Origin: Streptomyces iranensis
GTDB taxonomy: Bacteria > Actinomycetota > Actinomycetes > Streptomycetales > Streptomycetaceae
DNA: 64,000 nt
NCBI RefSeq assembly: GCF_017874715.1
Contig: NZ_JAGGLR010000034.1
Span: 59,672-123,671 of the forward strand
Direction of reading: 5' to 3'
Position numbers and translations under genes: made by a program. Position 1 is the stretch's first letter. Each line of letters opens with the position of its first letter. The notes under the pieces were generated by a model. That model was not told where the DNA came from and searched no databases. It saw only the letters and a list, made by a program, of their open reading frames with translations. Positions 42,080 to 50,349 of this stretch are shown in pieces.

Positions 42080-43360
42080 TCAGCCCTTGAAGCGCGGGAA
42101 GGCGGAACGGCCCGCGTACACCGCGGCGTCGTCGAGGATCTCCTCGATGCGCAGCAGCTGGTTGTACTTGGCCACCCGCTCGGAGCGGGCCGGGGCGCCG
42201 GTCTTGATCTGGCCGCAGTTGGTGGCGACAGCCAGGTCGGCGATGGTGACGTCCTCGGTCTCACCGGAGCGGTGCGACATCACGCACTTGTAGCCGCTGC
42301 GCTGGGCCAGCTCGACCGCGTCGAGGGTCTCGGTCAGCGAGCCGATCTGGTTGACCTTGACCAGCAGGGCGTTCGCGGTGTCGCTGTCGATGCCGCGGGA
42401 GAGCCGCTCGGGGTTGGTGACGAAGAGGTCGTCGCCGACCAGCTGGACCTTGTCGCCGAGCTGCTCGGTGATGGTCTTCCAGCCGTCCCAGTCCTCCTCG
42501 TCCAGCGGGTCCTCGACGGAGACCAGCGGGTACGCGGCGACCAGCTCGGCGTAGTACGAGGTCATCTCGGCGGCGGAGCGGGACTGGCCCTCGAACTGGT
42601 ACGCGCCGTCCTTGTAGAACTCGGAGGCGGCGACGTCCAGCGCGAGCGCGATGTCCTGGCCCGGCTGGTAGCCGGCCTTCTTGACCGCCTCGAGGATCAG
42701 GTCGAGGGCCTCGCGGTTGGAGCCGAGGTTCGGCGCGAAGCCGCCCTCGTCGCCGAGGCCGGTGGACAGGCCGCGCTCCTTCAGCACGGACTTCAGGGTG
42801 TGGTAGATCTCGGCGCCCCAGCGCAGGGCCTCGGAGAAGGACTCCGCGCCTACGGGCACGATCATGAACTCCTGGATGTCCACATTGGAGTCGGCGTGCG
42901 ACCCGCCGTTGAGGATGTTCATCATCGGCACCGGCAGCAGATGGGCGTTCGGGCCGCCGAGGTAACGGAAGAGGGGGAGGTCGGACGCCTCGGAGGCGGC
43001 GTGCGCGACGGCGAGGGAGACGCCGAGGATCGCGTTGGCACCGAGCGAGGACTTGTCCGGGGTGGCGTCCAGGTCGAACATCGCCTGGTCGATCAGCCGC
43101 TGCTCGGTGGCGTCATAGCCGACCAGCTCGGGGCCGATCTGCTCGATCACGGCGAGGACGGCCTTCTCCACGCCCTTGCCGTTGTAGCGGTTTTTGTCGC
43201 CGTCACGGAGCTCGAGGGCCTCGAAGGCGCCGGTGGAGGCGCCGGACGGCACGGCGGCACGGCCAGTGCTGCCGTCGTCGAGGCCGACCTCGACCTCGAC
43301 CGTGGGGTTGCCTCGCGAGTCGAGGATCTCGCGAGCTACGACGACGTCGATGGACGGCAC
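42080..43360 (-). CDS. eno: Enolase
   Basis: The 426-residue glycolytic enzyme interconverts 2-phosphoglycerate and phosphoenolpyruvate. It starts PSIDVVVAREILDSRGNPTV. The magnesium ligands and catalytic Lys occur in SVEDPLDEEDW, LVGDDLFVTNP, LVKVNQIGSLTE and SHRSGETED. GTG 43360 follows AAGGAG by six bases, which fixes the start over a longer open frame. A -10-like TAGGCT lies on the minus strand about 40 nt upstream (43403-43398). Confidence 0.97.
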   Translation of the reverse strand: MPSIDVVVAREILDSRGNPTVEVEVGLDDGSTGRAAVPSGASTGAFEALELRDGDKNRYNGKGVEKAVLAVIEQIGPELVGYDATEQRLIDQAMFDLDATPDKSSLGANAILGVSLAVAHAASEASDLPLFRYLGGPNAHLLPVPMMNILNGGSHADSNVDIQEFMIVPVGAESFSEALRWGAEIYHTLKSVLKERGLSTGLGDEGGFAPNLGSNREALDLILEAVKKAGYQPGQDIALALDVAASEFYKDGAYQFEGQSRSAAEMTSYYAELVAAYPLVSVEDPLDEEDWDGWKTITEQLGDKVQLVGDDLFVTNPERLSRGIDSDTANALLVKVNQIGSLTETLDAVELAQRSGYKCVMSHRSGETEDVTIADLAVATNCGQIKTGAPARSERVAKYNQLLRIEEILDDAAVYAGRSAFPRFKG

Positions 43361-43481
43361 GAGGTTCTCCTTCGTATGGGTCAGCGGTAGCAGCACGAGC
43401 CTAACGGGCCGGGAGGGCTGCGCCCCGCGTTCGCCCGCCCCACGAGACAGGGGCGTGACACAAAAAGCCAGATTCGGGATC

Positions 43482-43497
43482 CGAAATCCAGATTTCG
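43482..43497. promoter_or_regulatory. Perfect palindrome upstream of eno
   Basis: CGAAATC-CA-GATTTCG is a 7-bp perfect inverted repeat about 80 bp upstream of the eno -10 candidate. It stands out in the G+C-rich context and could be an operator; no known regulator is matched. Confidence 0.3.
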
Positions 43498-43510
43498 CAT
43501 GCATTGCGAA

Positions 43511-43556
43511 AGCCCCGGCGGGGCGCGCCATAGGGGCGGCACGCCCGGCCGGGGCT
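43511..43556 (-). terminator. Terminator of the first Rpf gene
   Basis: AGCCCCGGC (43511-43519) pairs with GCCGGGGCT (43548-43556), with further G+C pairing inside the loop. It follows the minus-strand Rpf/LysM gene and precedes the eno promoter region. Confidence 0.6.
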
Positions 43557-43635
43557 CGTTCTCGGGGGCCGGCCTCGGGAGAGGTCCTCGGGAGAGGTCC
43601 TCGGGGAGTCCTCAGGCCGGGGCCGGGGCCGGGGC

Positions 43636-44322
43636 TCAGCGGAGGTGCAGCTGCTGGCCCGGGAAGATCAGGTCGGCCTGCTCCACGATGTCCTTGTTCA
43701 GCTTGAAGAGCTTCTTCCAGCCGCCCTTGACGTCGTGGGCCTTGGCGATCTTGCCGAGGGTGTCGCCGGACTTGACCTTGTACTCGCCGTCACCCTTCTT
43801 GATCGGGCCACGGGTCTGGTGCCGCGCGGCGTGCTCGGGCGCGGTGTGCGGCTGCGCCTTCGGCTGGGCCGGCTTGGCGGCCGGGGCCGACTTGGTGGTC
43901 GCCGAGGGCTGGTCCTGCGAGCCGGAGGGCGCGGACGGGGCGGACGGGCTGCCGCCGGAGGTCAGACCCTTGCCGCAGACCGGCCAGGCGCCCTTGCCCT
44001 GGCTGCCCAGGACCTTTTCGGCGATCTGGATCTGCTGGGCCTTGCCGGCCTTGTCCGCGGTGGGGGCGTAGGCCGTGCCGCCGTAGGCGGCCCAGGTGGA
44101 GCTCGAGAACTGCAGGCCGCCGAAGTAGCCGTTGCCGGTGTTGATCGACCAGTTGCCACCGGACTCGCACTGCGCGACCTGGTCCCACTGCGAGGTGGTG
44201 GCCGCGGAGGCGGAGGTCGCCCCGATGAGCGGTGCCGCCACGGCGGCACCGGCGAGACCGGTGAGCGCGGCGATACGGGTGGCCTTGGAGGGGCGGCGGT
44301 GCTTCCCGTTGGACTTCAGCAT
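43636..44322 (-). CDS. Rpf/transglycosylase-like protein with LysM domain
   Basis: The 228-residue secreted protein has a signal peptide (basic n-region GKHRRPSK, cleavage near ATSASA). An Rpf lytic transglycosylase domain (WDQVAQCESGGNWSINTGNGYFGGLQFSSS) has the catalytic Glu in CESGG. A Pro/Ala-rich linker and a C-terminal LysM domain (YKVKSGDTLGKIAKAHDV) follow. Rpf proteins remodel peptidoglycan during spore germination. It is controlled by the c-di-AMP riboswitch upstream, as known for rpfA in Streptomyces. ATG 44322 was taken as start; the GTG six codons up is possible. Confidence 0.93.
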   Translation of the reverse strand: MLKSNGKHRRPSKATRIAALTGLAGAAVAAPLIGATSASAATTSQWDQVAQCESGGNWSINTGNGYFGGLQFSSSTWAAYGGTAYAPTADKAGKAQQIQIAEKVLGSQGKGAWPVCGKGLTSGGSPSAPSAPSGSQDQPSATTKSAPAAKPAQPKAQPHTAPEHAARHQTRGPIKKGDGEYKVKSGDTLGKIAKAHDVKGGWKKLFKLNKDIVEQADLIFPGQQLHLR

Positions 44323-44379
44323 TTTGGTTCGTTTCCTCACCGACGCCTACGAGGTGAGCTGTCGGGTTCGGACGTGAGT

Positions 44380-44535
44380 TGCCCGGCCGGTCGCGATGGT
44401 CGCTCCCGGCTTCACCCCTAGCCGACAAGCCCGTATCCACAGGCCACTCGGCACCTACCTTGGGTCCCCCGCTCCTGCCTTCGGCGCTGACGCGTCGGTT
44501 CCCCCCGACCGCCGGCAGGATTCGGCGTGACGATC
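44380..44535 (-). promoter_or_regulatory. c-di-AMP (ydaO/yuaA) riboswitch
   Basis: In minus orientation the leader contains the conserved ydaO blocks in order: CGCCGAATCC (44527-44518), GGTCGGGGGGAACC, GCGGGGGACCCAAGG and AGGGGTGAAGCCGGGAGC (about 44419-44400). These match the aptamer that binds cyclic di-AMP and usually turns expression off. Streptomyces rpfA genes are known to carry this element. The 3' edge of the aptamer lies about 60 nt before the Rpf start codon, leaving room for an expression platform. The rest of 44323-44750 holds only the terminator at 44629. Confidence 0.9.
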
Positions 44536-44628
44536 GACGGTGCCCGCGGTGGCGAGCGGAAAGACGTTAAACACACCTTCCAAGAACGTTCAAACACCCC
44601 AAGGACAGTGATTGGGGCTGTAATTGAT

Positions 44629-44667
44629 CTCACCCGGCCCACATCCACGCAGGTGGGGCCGGGTGAG
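44629..44667 (-). terminator. Terminator of the second Rpf gene
   Basis: CTCACCCGGCCCAC (44629-44642) pairs with GTGGGGCCGGGTGAG (44653-44667) with one bulged base. It follows the stop at 44751 on the minus strand. Confidence 0.75.
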
Positions 44668-44750
44668 GAGGGATCGGACACGAGGTGCGCCCCGGAAAAT
44701 GTGACGAGATGTATGTCTCACCGGGGCCAGATCGGGCAATTCCCCCCGAA

Positions 44751-45752
44751 TCACCGCTCCCTGATGGTGAGGTCAAGTCGCTGACCAGGAATGATCAGAT
44801 CGGGGTCGATCCCGATGAGGTCCTCGTTGGTTTCGTAGAGCCCTTCCCAACCGCGGGACACATTCTGGTGCTCGGCGATCCCTGACAGGTTGTCACCGGG
44901 GCGAACAGTGTAATCCTCGTCCGTGGAGTCCTCGTCCTGGTCCGAAGCGCCACGCGAGGCATGGCGCCCGGAGGGCCGTGCGCTCCCCCCGTCGGCGTCG
45001 TCGGCCCGCTCCCCGGCGTCCGGGGAGCCGCGGTGGCGGCCGGAGGAGTCCGCCGAGGGGCTCTTGGAGCCGTCCGACGCCGAGGGGCGGTCCGAGTCCG
45101 AGGGGCTGTCCGACGCCGGGTCGTCCGACGCCGGGTCGTCCGAAGCGGAGCCGTCAAGACCGTCGGGGGACTTGGAGGTGTGGGGCGCCCCCGACTCCTC
45201 GGTCGACCCGGACGCGTCCGGCGCGTCCGGCTTGTCGGCGCTGTCGGACGCGCCCGAACGGTCCGCGTCCGAGGAGGAGCCGTCCCGCCCCCGGTCTCCC
45301 GGGTCGCCGTCCCCGCCGCGGCCCGTCCCCGGGTCCGGGGTGGCCGTGCTGCCGGGGTCCACATCGGGGGCGCCGCCGCCGTCGGTGAGCCCGGCGCCCA
45401 GCGCACAGCTCGGCCAGGCGTCGGGGCCGCGGTCGCCGAGGATCGTCTCGGCGACGGATATCTGCTGGGAGCGGCTGGCGAGGTCGGGGCGCGGGGCGTA
45501 CTCCGTGCCGCCGTACTTCTTCCACATGTCGAGGGTCAGCTGGAGCCCGCCGTAGAAGCCGTTGCCCTCGTTGGCGCTCCACATACCGCCGCTCTCGCAC
45601 TCGGCGACGTGATCCCATGTGGCGGTCGGGGCGGCCTGTGCGCCGGCCGCCCCGAAGAGGGGTATGGCGAGGCCCGCTCCCGTGACCCCCGCCGCGACGA
45701 TGATGGCCGGGGCCTGACGGGGGCGACGGTGTCGACCATTACCGGAACGCAT
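44751..45752 (-). CDS. Rpf/transglycosylase-like protein with LysM domain (paralogue)
   Basis: The 333-residue secreted protein has the same plan as its neighbour. A signal peptide ends near AAGAQA. The Rpf domain contains WDHVAECESGGMWSANEGNG with the catalytic Glu. A Ser/Asp-rich linker of about 130 residues (SDSADKPDAPDASGS style) is longer than in the first copy, and the C-terminal LysM reads YTVRPGDNLSGIAEHQNV. No riboswitch blocks were found upstream (45753-45937), so the two paralogues are probably regulated differently. ATG 45752 follows GGAGAGG. Confidence 0.92.
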   Translation of the reverse strand: MRSGNGRHRRPRQAPAIIVAAGVTGAGLAIPLFGAAGAQAAPTATWDHVAECESGGMWSANEGNGFYGGLQLTLDMWKKYGGTEYAPRPDLASRSQQISVAETILGDRGPDAWPSCALGAGLTDGGGAPDVDPGSTATPDPGTGRGGDGDPGDRGRDGSSSDADRSGASDSADKPDAPDASGSTEESGAPHTSKSPDGLDGSASDDPASDDPASDSPSDSDRPSASDGSKSPSADSSGRHRGSPDAGERADDADGGSARPSGRHASRGASDQDEDSTDEDYTVRPGDNLSGIAEHQNVSRGWEGLYETNEDLIGIDPDLIIPGQRLDLTIRER

Positions 45753-45937
45753 GCGATTGACCTCTCCTATGGCGCTATGGCCCTATGGCGACAAGGTTTG
45801 CCGGTGAACATAGCGAGGGCACTCGATCATCACAAGGCGATGTATCCGAGGTCACGCCATGGTCACACGGCTGACCATTCGTCACGTATGTCCGCCCGTA
45901 CGGGCCTTGGGGGTCCCGGCCGCCCGGTTCGGGGGTC

Positions 45938-47215
45938 TCAGCCGTCCGCGGAATTCCAGGTCACCGGGAGCGTGCGCAGCCCGCGCATGATGAGCCCGCC
46001 GCGCCACCGCAGATCGTCCGGATCCTCCGCGAGCCGCAGTCCGGGCAGCCGCCGCAGCAGGGTGGCGATCGCGGTCTGGGCCTCCAGCCGGGCCAGCGGG
46101 GCACCCAGACAGTAGTGGATGCCGTGGCCGTAGCCGAGGTGCTGGTTGTCCCGTCGGGTGAGATCGAGGACGTCCGGCTCCGCGAACCGGTCGGGGTCCC
46201 GGTCGGCCGCGGCGAGCACCACCAGCACCGGCTCCCCCTCGGCGATGCGCTGCCCGGCGAGGGTGAGCGGCTCGGTGGCGAACCGCCAGGTGGCGATCTC
46301 CACGGGGCCGTCGTAGCGGAGCAGTTCCTCGACCCCGGCGGCGAGCAGCCGCTCGTCCCCTTCTTCCAGGGCCCGCTGCATGAGGGCGCGCTGCTCCGGA
46401 TGGCGCAGCAGCGCGTAGACACCGTTGCCGATGAGATTGACGGTCGTCTCGAAGCCGGCGAAGAGAAGGATGAAGGCCATGGCCGCGGCCTCGTTCTCGG
46501 TGAGGTGCTCACCGTGGTCGCCGGCCCGGATCAGCCCCGAGATCAGATCCTCCCCGTCCTCTTCCTCCCCCCGCTCCGCGAGCTCCAGGCGCTTGCGGTG
46601 GATCAGCTCGCCCAGATACGCCCGGATCCTCTTCACGGCGCGGGCCACTCCGCCGCGCGGGCCGCCGCCGTGCCGGATCATCGCGCCCGCCCAGTCCCGG
46701 AAGTCGTCCTGGTCCTCGCGCGGCACCCCGAGCAGATCGCAGATGGCGTAAATAGGGAGGGGGAAGGCGAACTCATGGATGAGATCCGCCTCTCCCCTCT
46801 CTTCGAAGGCGTCGATGAGCTGATCGGTGAGGGTCCGCACCCGGGGGGCGAACGCGGCCACCCGGCGCGGGGTGAACGCCTTCGACACCAGCCGCCGCAG
46901 CCGGGTGTGGTCGGGAGGGTCGATATTGAGCAGATGTGTCATCAGCTCGGCGCGCCGTTCGCCCGGGATGCCCACCTTGCCCCTGGCGTGGGCCGCCGCA
47001 CTGTGCCGCTGGGGGTTCTTCGAGAGCCGGGGATCGGCCAGCGCCCTCCTGGCGTCGGCGTAACGGGTCACCAGCCAGGCGTCCACACCGCTGGGCAGCG
47101 TGGTCCGGTGCACCGGGGCGTGGTCGCGTAGCCAGGCGTACGCGGGGTAGGGATCACTGGCGAACTCCCAGGTGAAGAGGGTGGGAGCGGAGCTGTCACG
47201 GGGCTGTTCCGACAC
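45938..47215 (-). CDS. Cytochrome P450 (class I, soluble)
   Basis: The 425-residue P450 has all canonical motifs: I-helix LLFAGFETTVN, the K-helix ExxR in GVEELLRYDGP, and the heme loop LGYGHGIHYCLGAPLARLE with the ligating Cys. The N-terminus lacks a membrane anchor. GTG 47215 is preceded by TATCGT six bases up, without a ribosome site, so it is probably leaderless; the longer open frame upstream would add an implausible hydrophobic leader. No ferredoxin gene is adjacent. The substrate is unknown. Confidence 0.92.
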   Translation of the reverse strand: MSEQPRDSSAPTLFTWEFASDPYPAYAWLRDHAPVHRTTLPSGVDAWLVTRYADARRALADPRLSKNPQRHSAAAHARGKVGIPGERRAELMTHLLNIDPPDHTRLRRLVSKAFTPRRVAAFAPRVRTLTDQLIDAFEERGEADLIHEFAFPLPIYAICDLLGVPREDQDDFRDWAGAMIRHGGGPRGGVARAVKRIRAYLGELIHRKRLELAERGEEEDGEDLISGLIRAGDHGEHLTENEAAAMAFILLFAGFETTVNLIGNGVYALLRHPEQRALMQRALEEGDERLLAAGVEELLRYDGPVEIATWRFATEPLTLAGQRIAEGEPVLVVLAAADRDPDRFAEPDVLDLTRRDNQHLGYGHGIHYCLGAPLARLEAQTAIATLLRRLPGLRLAEDPDDLRWRGGLIMRGLRTLPVTWNSADG

Positions 47216-47866
47216 CCCCCGACGATACCGGCGCGGGTCGCTCTCTCCCGGTCTGCCGGAAGTAACGGCAGACAAGAGAAATAAGGGAATAAGCAGAACA
47301 AAGAGAATAAGAGAGTCATGACCGGGATGAATGCCTGGTGGAATTCCCAATTCATCTCCACACACCCTTCACCACCCACACACAGCCGGGGTCGAATGCC
47401 CGGATATCTGATGGCTGGGACCGCCGTTCGGCGGATGCCCGCGCCGCCCCGTTACGAACCCCCGGGACACGCCCTGACGTCGGCCAACGCGGTGAACTGG
47501 CGGTGTGGCTGAAACGGCGTCAGATGATCGAATGGGACTGGGGCACATGCACGGGGCCCAGTGATACCGGTGATACGATCACCGCGCTTGCCAGGCGAGC
47601 CAAGGGCGCGTAAGACACACGGCGATCCGGCACATCACGCCGAGAGGATCCCCACTCTGAGGAGCATTATGCCGCCAGTCGGGCATACGGAGCCGTTCCG
47701 GCGCACCGACGCCTGTGCGCTGCCGTCGGCAAGACGAGTGCGATGTCCCCGGAACCCGCGGGCGCCGTACGGGCGCTGACTTACCGCCGCCCCGACCATT
47801 CCAGACGCATAACGCACCACACCTCCCTAAAGTCCCTGGCGGTCTAGTCGTTTAAAGAGAGTCTCA
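47216..47866. other. 650-bp intergenic region upstream of the conservon
   Basis: The left part (47259-47330) is purine-rich and comparatively A+T-rich, with AAATAAGGGAATAAGC-type sequence. It contains ORFs of 60-90 codons without ribosome sites or recognisable products. The right part leads into cvnA and probably carries its promoter. No RNA gene or strong terminator was seen, apart from a small hairpin at about 47422-47434. Confidence 0.4.
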
Positions 47867-49009
47867 ATGACGCAATATCTACAGGATCCAGCGCTCTGGG
47901 CCCTGATCGCTGGCACGCCTCTCGCCGCAACCACCATTATCCGCGGGCGAAAGGCAAGAGCGAATCTGCGCCAGGAGAAGGCGGAGCTAGAGAAACGTGC
48001 GGCCGACCTCGAGAACAATTACGCCGAGGCGGTGCAGGAGGCCCACAACCGTGCCGAAGAGGCCACCAAGAGCGCGCTGAAGTCCGCCATGCGTACCCTT
48101 CAGGGCCTCGCCAACGAGCAGCAGCTGGCCATCTCCAAGACACAGGACAAGTACGGCGAGCACCTGCTTCTCCAGGACCTCCTGGAGATCGACCACATGA
48201 ACTCGCAGTTCGGTCGGCGTGCGCAGTCCATCGCGGTGCTCTGTGACGGCTGGCTGGGCCGGCAGCGAGCCGTCGCCTCCGTCTACGACGTGGTGCGCAG
48301 CGCCAAGGGCCGCATTCGTCACTACACCCGGGTGGAAATCCGCTCGCAGAGCAATTTCGCCCTGGTCAGCCGGGCCGTGGAACCGGTCGCGCTGGCGCTG
48401 GCCGAGCTTTTGGACAACGCGACCAGTTACTCCGCGCCCGACTCGCCCATCGACATCACCATTCGCACCGTCCCCAAGGGCGTCTGCGTCATCATCGACG
48501 ACGCCGGCGTCGGTATGAACGAGGAGGAGAAGAACCGGGCGGACAAGCTGCTCTCGGCCACACACGCCACCGGTGTAACGGGACTGGGCAATCCGCCGCA
48601 GTTCGGTTTCGCGGTGATCGGTGTGCTCGCCGCGCGCTATGGCTTCACGGTGTCCGTCGATTCGGCCTCTCCGTACGGTGGTGTGCGCGCGGTCGTGCTT
48701 CTCCCCGAGGACCTTCTGACCAATATGCCCGAGCCGGAAGAGCAGCCGACGACCCAAGCTCCCGCAGCGGCCGAGCAGCCGGAGCCGAGTGGTTCCACCA
48801 TGACCAGTTCCACCGTGGGCGGTTCCACCGCCGGGGGCCTGCCCAAGCGTCGCCGTAAGGGCGCGATTTCCATCGTCCCGAGAGCGGACGCCAATGCCGC
48901 GGCCCGGACGAGCGAGGAAACCGCATCGATCATGGGCGCGTTCCAGCGCGGCACTCAGTCCGGCCGCTCAGCAGCAACCCCGAACAGGGAAGGGCATGAT
49001 CCTCAGTGA
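47867..49009 (+). CDS. cvnA: Conservon sensor kinase-like protein CvnA
   Basis: The 380-residue protein has an N-terminal hydrophobic stretch (WALIAGTPLAATTII, about 10-24). A long coiled coil follows (about 30-100), then a HATPase_c domain with N-box ELLDNATSYSAP and G1 DDAGVGM; the H-box residue of typical kinases is not obvious. The C-terminus is a disordered Pro/Ser tail. In S. coelicolor conservons, CvnA-D form a membrane-associated complex likened to eukaryotic G-protein systems. It overlaps cvnB by GTGA. No cognate response regulator is present, as usual for conservons. Confidence 0.92.
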   Translation: MTQYLQDPALWALIAGTPLAATTIIRGRKARANLRQEKAELEKRAADLENNYAEAVQEAHNRAEEATKSALKSAMRTLQGLANEQQLAISKTQDKYGEHLLLQDLLEIDHMNSQFGRRAQSIAVLCDGWLGRQRAVASVYDVVRSAKGRIRHYTRVEIRSQSNFALVSRAVEPVALALAELLDNATSYSAPDSPIDITIRTVPKGVCVIIDDAGVGMNEEEKNRADKLLSATHATGVTGLGNPPQFGFAVIGVLAARYGFTVSVDSASPYGGVRAVVLLPEDLLTNMPEPEEQPTTQAPAAAEQPEPSGSTMTSSTVGGSTAGGLPKRRRKGAISIVPRADANAAARTSEETASIMGAFQRGTQSGRSAATPNREGHDPQ

Positions 49010-49407
49010 ACAACGACCTGTCATGGATGCTTGAGAGCGCCCTGGAAGTACCAGGGGCTCGTCATGCGATCCTGGTTTCCGCCGACGGTCTGCTGATGGC
49101 CCGTTCTCAAGAGGTCAAAAAGGACGAGGCCGACACCGTCGCGGCGGCGATGAGCGGCATCCAGTCGCTGAGCCGCACCATGGCCGGCTTCTGCGGTGGC
49201 CCCCATATGACATGGCGCCAGACCCTGGTCGAGTTCGACGGTGGCTGGGTCTTCCTCATCTCCGCGGGTGAGGGCGCGTATCTGGCGGTCTCCTCGGCGC
49301 CGGATGTCGACATGGCCGACATCACCTTCCGGATGCAGCAGCTTGTCGGGCAGCTCGGCAAGGCGCTGAGCACACCACCTCGCGAAAACTCCGGAATTCA
49401 GGCATGA
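49006..49407 (+). CDS. cvnB: Roadblock/LC7-domain protein CvnB
   Basis: The 133-residue protein is a single roadblock/LC7 domain (LSWMLESALEVPGARHAILVS through VEFDGGWVFLIS), the family to which the GTPase-activating protein MglB belongs. It is predicted to regulate the GTPase CvnD. The GTG start overlaps the cvnA stop and its own stop overlaps cvnC (ATGA). Confidence 0.93.
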   Translation: MNNDLSWMLESALEVPGARHAILVSADGLLMARSQEVKKDEADTVAAAMSGIQSLSRTMAGFCGGPHMTWRQTLVEFDGGWVFLISAGEGAYLAVSSAPDVDMADITFRMQQLVGQLGKALSTPPRENSGIQA

Positions 49408-49775
49408 CGGCGCCAGGCGAGCAGGAGCCCGAATCCGCTCAATTAGTGCGACCGTACGTCATCACCAACGGTCGAGGGCTTCCGGAGAACGACCAGTTCA
49501 ACCTGATCACGCTGGTCACCGCCTCCGAAGAGAGACCCCCCAGCCATCTCGACCCGGAGAAGCGCGGGCTCCTGGAGCTGTGCTCGGGTGGCTACCTCTC
49601 GGTCGCGGAGATAGCCGGACACATGGGACTTCCGATCGGCATCGTGAAGGTCCTGCTGTCCGACCTCTCCTCGGACGGATACCTCGTCACCCGCGCACCC
49701 GCGCCTCCCGCGCAGCTTGTCGACGTTTCGCTCCTTCAGGAGGTGCTGGATGGGCTCCAGGCCCGTTTCGGATGA
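49404..49775 (+). CDS. cvnC: DUF742 protein CvnC with a TTA codon
   Basis: The 123-residue protein is a DUF742 domain with a winged-helix-like core (SGGYLSVAEIAGHMGLPIGIVKVLLSDL). Leu14 is encoded by TTA at 49443-49445 (context CAA TTA GTG), the rarest codon in Streptomyces, so its translation, and through coupling that of the downstream cvnD, should depend on bldA. It overlaps cvnB by 4 nt and cvnD by 26 nt. Its molecular role in the conservon is not established. Confidence 0.93.
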   Translation: MTAPGEQEPESAQLVRPYVITNGRGLPENDQFNLITLVTASEERPPSHLDPEKRGLLELCSGGYLSVAEIAGHMGLPIGIVKVLLSDLSSDGYLVTRAPAPPAQLVDVSLLQEVLDGLQARFG

Positions 49776-50340
49776 TGACGTCTATCTGAACGAAGCGGTG
49801 CAGATCGCGGCCAAAATCCTGGTCGTGGGGCATTTCGCGGTCGGAAAGACGACGTTCATCGGCACCATGTCCGAGATTCCTCCGCTGCGCACCGAGGAGC
49901 GGATGACTCAGGCCGGAGCCCATATCGACGACCTCATGGGCACCCGGGGCAAGACCACGACCACCGTGGCCATGGACTTCGGCCGGCTCACGCTCAGCGA
50001 CAGACTTGTTCTGTATCTCTTCGGCACGCCCGGACAGGAGCGCTTCGTCCAGGTGTGGGAGGACATGACTCGAGGGGCTCTCGGGGCACTGATCCTCGTC
50101 GATCCCGAACGGCTCAAGGAATCCTTCCCGGTGATCGACCTGGTGGAGCACTACGGACTGCCTTATGCGATTTCCGTCAACCACTTCGACGGCACGCCGG
50201 ACCGCCCCGACGACGAATTGCGCGAGGCACTGGATCTGCTACCCGACACGCCTGTCGTCACCTGTGACGCACGTGACCAGAAGTCATCGGCCAATGCGCT
50301 GATGGCGCTTGTTCGCTACCTACAGGAACGTACCCGCTAG
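49750..50340 (+). CDS. cvnD: Small Ras-like GTPase CvnD
   Basis: The 196-residue GTPase has P-loop GHFAVGKTTF (about residues 27-36), the G3 motif FGTPGQERF and an atypical G4 sequence VNHFDG in place of NKxD, as in the MglA/conservon class. ATG 49750 follows AGGAGGT; the frame is open upstream only as a shadow of cvnC. It is expected to be controlled by the roadblock protein CvnB. Confidence 0.93.
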   Translation: MGSRPVSDDDVYLNEAVQIAAKILVVGHFAVGKTTFIGTMSEIPPLRTEERMTQAGAHIDDLMGTRGKTTTTVAMDFGRLTLSDRLVLYLFGTPGQERFVQVWEDMTRGALGALILVDPERLKESFPVIDLVEHYGLPYAISVNHFDGTPDRPDDELREALDLLPDTPVVTCDARDQKSSANALMALVRYLQERTR

Positions 50341-50349
50341 GAGCAAGTA

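Noticed and set aside
47318..47613. Small ORFs in the gap before cvnA
   Set aside because: No ribosome site, no recognisable product, and unusual composition for a Streptomyces coding sequence.
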